From Spirochaetia bacterium (GTDB taxonomy: Bacteria > Spirochaetota > Leptospirae > Leptospirales > Leptonemataceae): a stretch of 6,164 nt of DNA. Where the stretch lies: assembly GCA_016195395.1 (NCBI GenBank), contig JACPZR010000600.1:1-6164 (forward strand). Reading direction: 5' to 3'. The number at the start of each line of letters is the position of its first letter. The stretch's first letter is position 1. The notes beneath the pieces are model-generated. The model worked only from the letters and a program-made list of their open reading frames with translations. It made no database searches and had not been told where the DNA came from. This document shows positions 1 to 6,164 of this stretch, one piece after another. A program made the position numbers and the translations under genes.

Positions 1-1316
1 CGGTGTTTGAGCTGGTAAAGGCGGAGCATCCCGTCAGCGCCGGGGCGCCTTCGATCTCCCTGACGCTCCACGACGGGGTCCAATTTTCAGACGGCTCGCC
101 GGTCGATGCCCTTGCTGTGAAGGCCAGTCTTGACCGCCTCACAGGCCGCGCTCCGGGCTCGACGCCGGGTCCCAGACAGTCGGAATTTCAATGGGTCTCG
201 AGCGTTCAGGTTGTGTCGCGACTGGAGCTGCGTCTGGTATTTCAAAGACCGGAGCCCGACTTCAGACAGAAACTGACGCTGCCGGCCGCGTATATTTTCA
301 AACGCACTGCCGGAGAGATCGTTGGCTGTGGGCCGTACAAGTTGGAGGGCACGCCGGATGCGCATGCGCTCACGCTCTCACCCAATCCGCATTACCAGCG
401 CCTTCCCGTGGACCCGGAGCCCGGCCCCCTGACGGGCGGCATCCAGTTTCTGTTTCAGCCGGAAGAATCAGCCAATCGTTTTCTGTTTTTGAAGCACGAC
501 ATGGATCTCTTCCGCGCCACTCCCGCATCTGTGCAGGGGTTGTCGAAGGCCGGCGCCCGCTTGTTGTCCCGTCCTGAGGGGGCGGTGGTTTACATCGCGG
601 TCAATACACAGAGGCCTGATCTGGACAAGTCGTTCCGACAAGCCGCAAACCTTTTCATCAACCGCGGCGCGCTGATAACGCACATCCTGCGCGGGCAGGG
701 TCTGCCGTCCACGGGACCCATCCCCACGGTCTTTCGCCTGGGACTGCCCGTCGCCCAGAAGGACACGGATGGGTTTGATCCGGCGAAGGGACGCGCTCTC
801 CTGCGCGCTTCACGTTATGCGGAAACGGGAAGAGCGGTGCAATTCCTGCACAAGTCGGACACGGAGAGCGCATGGATTGCGCGGGCCGTCAGCGCCATGC
901 TCGAAGAAGGCGGCATCAAGGTAGAGCGCCGGCCCATGGACAGGAACCTGCTCCGTCAGATGAACCATGCCGGAGATGGCGACTTGTTTCTGCTGAATTG
1001 GAGCGCTGACTATCCCGTGGCCGAGGACTTCCTTCTTCCGCTGTTCCATTCCAAGCGACCGGGGAATAGAGGAAACCGCGCGCACTACAAGAATCCGGAG
1101 CTCGATCAGGTGCTTGACGCGATTGCATCCGGGCAGGCGGACAAGCCGGCTCTCGTGCAGCGCGCAGACGGTATCGTCAGAGAGGAATGTCCGTGGATTT
1201 TTCTTTATTTCCCAGTGGAGACTGCGGCCCTCTCCCCGCGCGTGCAGGAGTACCATTGGCCCGGTTCGTATTCTTCAGACCGTGGTCTGGGAATCAGGCT
1301 GCGACCGGGTCAGTAG
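1..1316 (+). CDS. ABC transporter substrate-binding protein, family 5 (partial, N-terminus off window)
   Basis: Extracytoplasmic solute-binding protein of the SBP_bac_5 family (DppA/OppA/NikA type), which delivers peptides, nickel or other solutes to an inner-membrane ABC permease. The frame is open at the left edge; 437 residues are readable from the GTG at base 3. That GTG is not a credible start because it falls inside the first lobe, so roughly 70-100 residues, including the signal peptide, are missing. Family landmarks in order (readable numbering): the LHDGVQFSDGSPVDA block at 22-36 with an ASLDRL helix; GCGPYKLEG at 108-116; VVYIAVNT at 195-202; FRQAANLFINRGALI at 211-225; LNWSADYPVAEDFLLPLFHS at 331-350; YKNPELDQVLDAI at 362-374; and PWIFLYFPVETAAL near the C-terminus. 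With the missing part, the length fits the usual 500-540. The ligand cannot be told from sequence, and no permease or ATPase gene is in view. It converges on bamA, with a 7-nt overlap at the stops. Confidence 0.9.
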   Translation, partial: VFELVKAEHPVSAGAPSISLTLHDGVQFSDGSPVDALAVKASLDRLTGRAPGSTPGPRQSEFQWVSSVQVVSRLELRLVFQRPEPDFRQKLTLPAAYIFKRTAGEIVGCGPYKLEGTPDAHALTLSPNPHYQRLPVDPEPGPLTGGIQFLFQPEESANRFLFLKHDMDLFRATPASVQGLSKAGARLLSRPEGAVVYIAVNTQRPDLDKSFRQAANLFINRGALITHILRGQGLPSTGPIPTVFRLGLPVAQKDTDGFDPAKGRALLRASRYAETGRAVQFLHKSDTESAWIARAVSAMLEEGGIKVERRPMDRNLLRQMNHAGDGDLFLLNWSADYPVAEDFLLPLFHSKRPGNRGNRAHYKNPELDQVLDAIASGQADKPALVQRADGIVREECPWIFLYFPVETAALSPRVQEYHWPGSYSSDRGLGIRLRPGQ

Positions 1317-4300
1317 CGGTAGTCGCCGATACCAAAGACAAACTGGAACTTGTCTTCCCCCGGGATGGGGCTGAACTTGCCGGAGCCGGAATAGTATCCC
1401 TTCTGGGCAAAGAACAAACGCAGCGGCAGCACGGGGATGTTGATCCGCAGACCCACACCCCACGAATAGAGGGCGCGGTCCAACGCCACGTTCCGCTCTG
1501 ACAGGACGGCCCGCCGCGGATCATCCCAGTCTCTGCGCGAGTCAAAGGGATAACGCTTGAGGTTTACAGGACTGAACTTATCGGAAATGTAATACCCGAA
1601 CGGGTCGCTCGCGGCCTGCTTCTGGTCCTGCGCGTCCCTGTAAGTATCCGACCAAGTCTTCAGGTCCCCGTTGAATTCGCCTATGTTCCGATAGAGCGCC
1701 CCCGCATCAAAGAAGAACGTGAGCCAGAGAATGCTGGGTTCAATCGGGAACCGCGTTTCCGTGGAGAACAGGATCATGTGGTTTCCGCCCTGCTGCCACA
1801 GAAATGGATATTGGGAGTCGTAGTAGTTGTAACCGCGAAGTGATTCGTAGCCGCCCAAGTAAAGCCGCTGTTCCGGCTCAATGTAGGGGTTGATATCCTT
1901 GTTCTGGCTCTTGTGCCAGGGGGCCGTTTCATTCATCATGATGGCGGTAAAGCGCACCTCCTGCACCACACGCCAGCGGCGGAGGAGGCTCCGCCGGAAA
2001 AGACCACCCAGGGAATAGTCAAACCACCACCAATAGGCCTGGGTTGAGAACGAGTACATGTTGAAGTGATCCTGGCCTCCCAGAGCCTGGCCGACAATCT
2101 CCATCGAAAGGTCCGTATACAATCCCTGAGTGGTGTTGAAGATGTTATCCCGCGTATCTCTGCTGAGGCCGTTCGTAAGGGCCGACATAAATTGCCACCC
2201 CTGCGCCTCGGCCCTGAACAAACGGTCCGTAACCAGCGATGTGGGTTTGGATACGGTGGACCATGAGGGCGTGTATCTGTGGTAGTGCACCCAGTTCAGG
2301 ATAAACGTGTGCGCAGTTCCACCGCCCACTGTAAGGGTATTCTTGTCATAGGTGGCGCCTTCAAAATGGTCGCGTGAATCGTCACTGATCGTAATGGAAG
2401 GCGTGCTCAACCGCGCGGACTGATACGATGCGAATAACGTCAAAGCCCACGGCTTGGGAATGCTTCGGAAGCATTCTTCCTCCGCCATCACGTTACCGCG
2501 GATCAGCGTCCTTACTTTGGCCTTCACACGGTCGAGCATCTCGATGCTGCGGTCCGAGCCGGCTTCTTTTACATAGGAGGCAATTACAATGCCGATTTCG
2601 CGGTACGCGTTCTGGAGCGAATCCGCCGTCTTCAAAATGGACTCATAGTCTTTAGCGGAATCGAAGTCTTTCTGTTTGTTCCGCCAGAAACTTCCCGTAG
2701 TGTCTTCGCAGGCCTCGTAAACCCAGGGATCCGTCCAGTCCATGCGCACCTGACGGCGCAACGGACCGTACTCAAGACGGCCGGAAATCCGCTGCCCTGT
2801 GCCGGACAAGTTGTTTTCCCCAACCTCAGTAAAGATGGCAAAGCCGGACTGCGTGCCGTAACCGCCGCCCATTGAAATAGTGCCGGTGGGCTGCTCTTTG
2901 ACGTCGATGATCAGATTCATCTTCTGGTCGTCCGACCCGGGGCGCATCTCAAGGTTCACTTCTTTAAAGTAACCCAGGTTGATGAGCTTCTCGCGGCTCC
3001 GGTTCACCAGCATGGAGTTGAACAGCTGTCCCTCTTTCATCAGGAGTTCGCGGCGGATAACGCGTTCCTGGGTCTTGACCATCCCTTTTACAATAATGTT
3101 TTCAATGTATGCCAGACCGTTCTCTCTCACTGTGAAGTGAACGTGACGCAGCGTGCGGCCGCGCATCTCCGGGAACTTGGACAGATTTCTACGCGCGGTC
3201 TTCAAATCCAACCACGCCGCTTCTTTCTTACACAGCTTCTCTTCGTCTGTTTTGGGATTGTCCAGTTTTAAGCAGGCCGCATAACGATCCAGAACCGATT
3301 CCGACAGCTTGAAATTCACAAAATGCGGCTGGACCTGTGTAAAGACATACCCTTGCTGCGAGTACATCTCCTGCACAAACGCGCGGTCTCTGAAATACTT
3401 CCCTTCATCAAAGACTTCGCCGATGTTGTCGGACGAATACTCCATGTTGTCGAGCAACTGGTCCCGTGTGAAAATAGGCTTCAAATCCCCCGGCTTCTTC
3501 AGCTTGCGCTCCGGAGGATTGAGTTCGCGGTTTATGGAGACTTCGTCATGATCCAAGGAATAGCCGCCGTAGTAGCGGATATTTCCCTCGATCAATTTGT
3601 ACGTAACGACAACGACGCGGCCTTTCTCTTTGTCTTTGGGATTGCGCCACCGGATCTCATAACCGGTGCCCAACGGATCAATTTCCGCATCGAGGTAGCC
3701 GTTCGTCTTCGCGATGGCAAGGATCTTGAGCTTATCCTCTTCAAACTTGCTCTCTTTGAACACGCCGTTTTCAAACGTGGACTTCTCTTTCTGGTCCATG
3801 TTGGCCATGAGATCGTCCGTATCCAGGTGACGCGTGCCGGTGATGTTGATACGCGCGATGGGGATGTTTTCGCCCTCGTCCACCAGATAGGTAACGTCAA
3901 TCTGGTTAGCCTCTCCGTCCGCCAGGGCCACCTTTGACCAGACCTCTGCCAGAAAGAATCCCTCTTCTTTGTACTTATCCTTAATCTTCTGGAGGCCTTC
4001 TTTGACTTTCTGCGGCGAGTAGACCTCCCCTTCTTTAAAGGGGAGCAGTTCTTTCAAATCCGTCGAGTAGAGTTCGTCAGTTCCAAGGAATTTGATGTCA
4101 TGCACGCGCGGGTGCTCTTCCACATCGAAGATGATCGTGATACTGCCGTCGGGGTTCAGCTTGATGCGCATGGCAACCGAGCCGAAGTTGCCCATGCCGT
4201 AGATGGCCTTGATGTCTTTATTCGCGAGATCCGCCTTGTACTCGTCCCCAGCCTGCTGGAGCAGGAGCGGTACGATCTCATCGACCTTGATGTTGTGCAG

Positions 4301-4435
4301 ACCTGCGAATTCGATCGCCTCAATCCGGCGATTTTCGTATTCGATCTTCTGGGAAAAAAGAGGCAGGAGAAAGGCCGCTGAAAGGAACACCAGACAAGCG
4401 GCCAATCCCCTGTTAAGCCGGACGGTGTTCAGCAA
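1310..4435 (-). CDS. bamA: Outer membrane protein assembly factor BamA (Omp85 family)
   Basis: Central subunit of the BAM complex, which folds and inserts beta-barrel proteins into the outer membrane. The 1041-residue protein starts with a signal peptide (basic n-region to about residue 9, hydrophobic 11-27). Five POTRA domains follow at about 31-109, 110-190, 191-286, 287-443 and 444-516, then a barrel from about 517 to the end. Diagnostic features are the POTRA5 end NLIIDVKEQPTGT, the first strands GGGYGTQSG and the strand-4 end TDPWV. The loop-6 motif SLRGY at 865-869 matches the conserved (V/L)RG(F/Y), and a terminal aromatic follows FGIGDYRY. The start is TTG, chosen for the GGAGG 5 nt upstream and the signal peptide. 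The usual length is near 800; the excess lies in an insertion in POTRA4 (about 376-425), one between barrel strands 4 and 5 (about 573-660) and a long loop 7 (about 916-989). The only cysteines are Cys14 in the signal peptide and 388, 402, 576 and 655 in the two insertions. TamA or another Omp85 is a less likely reading, because five POTRAs point to BamA. Confidence 0.93.
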   Translation of the reverse strand: MLNTVRLNRGLAACLVFLSAAFLLPLFSQKIEYENRRIEAIEFAGLHNIKVDEIVPLLLQQAGDEYKADLANKDIKAIYGMGNFGSVAMRIKLNPDGSITIIFDVEEHPRVHDIKFLGTDELYSTDLKELLPFKEGEVYSPQKVKEGLQKIKDKYKEEGFFLAEVWSKVALADGEANQIDVTYLVDEGENIPIARINITGTRHLDTDDLMANMDQKEKSTFENGVFKESKFEEDKLKILAIAKTNGYLDAEIDPLGTGYEIRWRNPKDKEKGRVVVVTYKLIEGNIRYYGGYSLDHDEVSINRELNPPERKLKKPGDLKPIFTRDQLLDNMEYSSDNIGEVFDEGKYFRDRAFVQEMYSQQGYVFTQVQPHFVNFKLSESVLDRYAACLKLDNPKTDEEKLCKKEAAWLDLKTARRNLSKFPEMRGRTLRHVHFTVRENGLAYIENIIVKGMVKTQERVIRRELLMKEGQLFNSMLVNRSREKLINLGYFKEVNLEMRPGSDDQKMNLIIDVKEQPTGTISMGGGYGTQSGFAIFTEVGENNLSGTGQRISGRLEYGPLRRQVRMDWTDPWVYEACEDTTGSFWRNKQKDFDSAKDYESILKTADSLQNAYREIGIVIASYVKEAGSDRSIEMLDRVKAKVRTLIRGNVMAEEECFRSIPKPWALTLFASYQSARLSTPSITISDDSRDHFEGATYDKNTLTVGGGTAHTFILNWVHYHRYTPSWSTVSKPTSLVTDRLFRAEAQGWQFMSALTNGLSRDTRDNIFNTTQGLYTDLSMEIVGQALGGQDHFNMYSFSTQAYWWWFDYSLGGLFRRSLLRRWRVVQEVRFTAIMMNETAPWHKSQNKDINPYIEPEQRLYLGGYESLRGYNYYDSQYPFLWQQGGNHMILFSTETRFPIEPSILWLTFFFDAGALYRNIGEFNGDLKTWSDTYRDAQDQKQAASDPFGYYISDKFSPVNLKRYPFDSRRDWDDPRRAVLSERNVALDRALYSWGVGLRINIPVLPLRLFFAQKGYYSGSGKFSPIPGEDKFQFVFGIGDYRY

Positions 4436-4522
4436 TCGTTCCTCCGTTCTCGCGAATTAGGACCGATGCTGGCAAACCGTCTTTTTAAGCCAGTAAAAAA
4501 AAGACCGGAGAGAAAGAGTCTT
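4436..4522. other. recN-bamA intergenic region (87 nt)
   Basis: This is the only non-coding gap in the window. Read on the minus strand, it holds the terminator-like hairpin and T-tract just after recN, an A-rich middle segment, and the bamA ribosome binding site at its end. I could not find a convincing -35/-10 pair with 16-18 nt spacing, so it is open whether bamA has its own promoter here or depends on transcription from recN. Confidence 0.6.
4441..4447 (-). promoter_or_regulatory. Ribosome binding site of bamA
   Basis: The minus strand reads ACGGAGG, followed by AACGA and then TTG. GGAGG is a near-perfect Shine-Dalgarno core, 5 nt from the TTG codon at 4435-4433. This decides the start, since no ATG nearby gives both a ribosome binding site and the complete signal peptide. 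Confidence 0.75.
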
Positions 4523-4524
4523 TT
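4495..4524 (-). terminator. Weak terminator-like hairpin with T8 tract after recN
   Basis: On the minus strand, starting within the recN TAA, AAAAGAC pairs with GTCTTTT across a 12-nt loop. The second arm runs into more T, giving an unbroken run of eight T (complement of 4495-4502). The shape is that of a rho-independent terminator, but the 7-bp stem has only two G-C pairs and a large loop, so it may only attenuate read-through into bamA or do nothing. Confidence 0.3.
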
Positions 4525-6164
4525 AGGACGCCTTTGAGCTCCGGATCAGTTCACGCGCATGTTCAAAGGCAATGGAGCCGCCGCCGAGCATTCTTGCCAA
4601 TTCGTGGACTCTTTCTTCATTAGAAAGAGCCCGGATATTTGTAATAGTGCGACCCTGTCTCACTTGCTTCTGGATGCGCAGGTGCGTCTCAGCCTTGCTG
4701 GCTACCTGATGAAGGTGAGTCACGGCAATCACCTGACAACGCTCTCCCAACTCCAACAGCCGCCGCCCAATGTGATGCGCCACTTCACCACCCACACCCG
4801 CATCTACCTCATCGAACACGGCGGTGCCGGGGGCCCGGTAATCCAGAACGATCGATTTCAGCGCGAGGGCCACACGGGACAGCTCGCCTCCGCTTGCGGC
4901 CTTGCGGATGGGCTGGAAACCTTCCCCTTGGTTGGCCGCGAGGAAGAATTCGACCAGATCAAAGCCCTTCTCGTGGATGCGGTATCTCGCTTGCGATGGG
5001 TCCTGCTCAGGACTGCCCCGGTCCAGCTCCCTGCGCAGGGAAACCCGTACGCGGGCCCCGGGCATTCCAAGGGATGTGAGTTCCGCTGATAATCTCTCTT
5101 CGAGGTGTGGAGCCGCAACACGCCTCCGTGTGGAAAGCTCCTCCGCAGCCTGCACGAGCTCATGGTCTATCGAGGCGAGTTCTGACCGAAGCCGCGACGC
5201 CTCCTCCGAACTCATCTCAATTCCATTGAGTTCGTCACGAAACGACGCCAAGGTCCGGAGCACGCCGGCGGAGTTTCCGCCGTATTTCTTGAAGAGAAGA
5301 CGGTACCCGTCGAGACGATCATCGATATCCTCCAGCCGCTCCGGAGAGAACTGTAATCCGTCCTTTTCAGAGCGAAGGAGATCGCCCAGCTGCTCTACGC
5401 GGCAGGCTGCCTCTCTCAGATCCGTCAATCCTCCCTCAAGGTGGGGGCGAATTCCCACGTGACCTTCAAGGAGGCCTTCGACCGTGTACAAGCGGTCCAC
5501 GACCGATTGCTCCTCTTCACGAAGCATGGAATAGGCCGTTGAAATGTCCGCGTGATAGCGACCGCCGTTGAGGATGAGCGCCTTCTCCTGTTCCAAGTCT
5601 TCAAATTCGTTTTCTTTGGGATCGAATTCATGGATTTCGTTCACGGCAAATCTGAGATAGTCCAGCCGCCTGGCCTTCTCAGCGGTGTCCATTGTGACAG
5701 CACGCAGACGGTTCTGAATGTGGGTAAATCTGCTGTAGAGACCTTGAACTTTTTCGCGGATGTCCTGGTTTCCCGCGAAGGAATCCAGGGTCTCCAAGTG
5801 CACTTCAGGGTCCAAGAGACGCTGCGCCTCATGTTGGCTGTGGATTTCCAGAAGGGCCCCCACAAGACTACGCAGTTGATTCAGACTGGCCGCCGTGCCG
5901 TTAATGGATGCCTTCCCCTTTCCCTCCCGTGAGATTTCACGCCTGATACGGACAACGTCAGACTCCCCTGCTTGGAAATCTTCCAAGCGGGACGAAATCT
6001 CCGCAGGGACGGAGGAGAACACTGCCTCCACAACCGCGCGGGATGCCCCATTCCGCACGATCCCGGGTCCCACCCTGGACCCCGATACAGCCTCCAAGGC
6101 TTGGAGGACGAGGGACTTGCCGGCGCCGGTCTCACCGGTGATGACATTGAGCGCCGCCGCAGGC
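4523..6164 (-). CDS. recN: DNA repair protein RecN (partial, first ~20 residues off window)
   Basis: SMC-like ATPase of the cytoplasm that acts early in recombinational repair of DNA double-strand breaks. The frame is open to the right edge; 546 residues are readable. It begins with PAAALNVITGETGAGKS, so Walker A (GETGAGKS, bases 6113-6136) is present and only about 20 residues of the usual N-terminus are missing. Further landmarks (readable numbering): IHSQHEAQRLLD at about 107-118, the RecN form of the Q-loop region; a long charged, probably coiled-coil middle (about 130-350) with FSPERLEDIDDRLD and KKYGG; the ABC signature ASGGELSR at 423-430 (bases 4874-4897); Walker B VFDEVDAGVGG with the Asp-Glu pair at 451-452; the H-loop VTHLHQVAS around 482; and ELARMLGG near the end. 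All catalytic motifs look intact, so the gene appears functional. In many bacteria recN is SOS-induced through LexA, but its promoter lies outside the window. It is followed by bamA on the same strand after 87 nt. Confidence 0.96.
   Translation of the reverse strand, partial: PAAALNVITGETGAGKSLVLQALEAVSGSRVGPGIVRNGASRAVVEAVFSSVPAEISSRLEDFQAGESDVVRIRREISREGKGKASINGTAASLNQLRSLVGALLEIHSQHEAQRLLDPEVHLETLDSFAGNQDIREKVQGLYSRFTHIQNRLRAVTMDTAEKARRLDYLRFAVNEIHEFDPKENEFEDLEQEKALILNGGRYHADISTAYSMLREEEQSVVDRLYTVEGLLEGHVGIRPHLEGGLTDLREAACRVEQLGDLLRSEKDGLQFSPERLEDIDDRLDGYRLLFKKYGGNSAGVLRTLASFRDELNGIEMSSEEASRLRSELASIDHELVQAAEELSTRRRVAAPHLEERLSAELTSLGMPGARVRVSLRRELDRGSPEQDPSQARYRIHEKGFDLVEFFLAANQGEGFQPIRKAASGGELSRVALALKSIVLDYRAPGTAVFDEVDAGVGGEVAHHIGRRLLELGERCQVIAVTHLHQVASKAETHLRIQKQVRQGRTITNIRALSNEERVHELARMLGGGSIAFEHARELIRSSKAS

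Noticed and set aside
3..5. GTG at base 3 as the true start of the solute-binding protein.
   Set aside because: It lies within the conserved first lobe, leaves no signal peptide, and coincides with the window edge.
3323..3937. A 204-codon open frame on the plus strand.
   Set aside because: It lies wholly antisense to well-conserved POTRA coding sequence, shows no recognisable family features, and is best explained as a shadow of bamA codon use.
4394..4405. LAAC at BamA residues 11-14 resembles a lipoprotein lipobox.
   Set aside because: Only ten mostly polar or basic residues precede it, with no hydrophobic stretch before the Cys. The hydrophobic core runs through and beyond it, so an ordinary signal peptide fits better, and BamA is not a lipoprotein.
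4449..4458. TTC-N4-GAA inverted repeat near the bamA ribosome binding site as an operator.
   Set aside because: Three-base arms are expected by chance. It does not match a LexA box I know, and an SOS operator for recN would lie off the right edge.
4469..4493. Possible hairpin CTGGC...GCCAG between recN and bamA.
   Set aside because: It has only five pairs and a 15-nt loop; a weak chance inverted repeat is as likely as a regulatory element.
6095..6097. TTG at 6097 as the start of recN.
   Set aside because: The frame continues upstream to the window edge and encodes the essential Walker A motif GETGAGKS, so a start here would remove the ATP-binding site.

Overview
The window reads as an ordinary chromosomal stretch from a diderm (outer-membrane-bearing) bacterium. 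It is moderately GC-rich by eye; I did not count it. It holds three genes and almost no non-coding space. There is no sign of mobile elements, tRNA/rRNA, CRISPR or phage. The organism is uncertain. The very long BamA (1041 aa against about 800 in E. coli), the relaxed signal-peptide cleavage region and the terminal Tyr fit a spirochaete of the Leptospira/Leptonema/Turneriella type as my best guess. This rests on recall of family features, not on a search.

Layout. (1) Positions 1-1316, + strand: most of a family-5 (Dpp/Opp/nickel type) solute-binding protein of an ABC transporter. Its N-terminus, including the expected signal peptide, lies left of the window. (2) Positions 1310-4435, - strand: complete bamA (Omp85), with a signal peptide, five POTRA domains and a 16-strand barrel. 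It starts at TTG behind a strong GGAGG. (3) Positions 4436-4522: an 87-nt gap with a weak hairpin plus T-tract after recN and the bamA ribosome binding site. (4) Positions 4523-6164, - strand: recN, missing only about its first 20 residues beyond the right edge. The Walker A motif is inside the window.

recN and bamA run in the same direction, recN first, and may be partly co-transcribed. bamA converges on the solute-binding-protein gene and the two overlap by 7 nt at their stop codons, so there is no room for an intergenic terminator. The three products share no pathway: DNA double-strand-break repair, outer-membrane protein assembly and periplasmic solute capture.

The most interesting signal is inside BamA. 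It carries two family-atypical insertions, one in POTRA4 and one in the barrel turn between strands 4 and 5, which should face the periplasm. Each contains or is bracketed by a cysteine pair, and these four are the only cysteines of the mature protein. An enlarged extracellular loop 7 and an Arg-rich periplasmic turn 5 are lesser oddities. I see no undescribed multi-gene system here.
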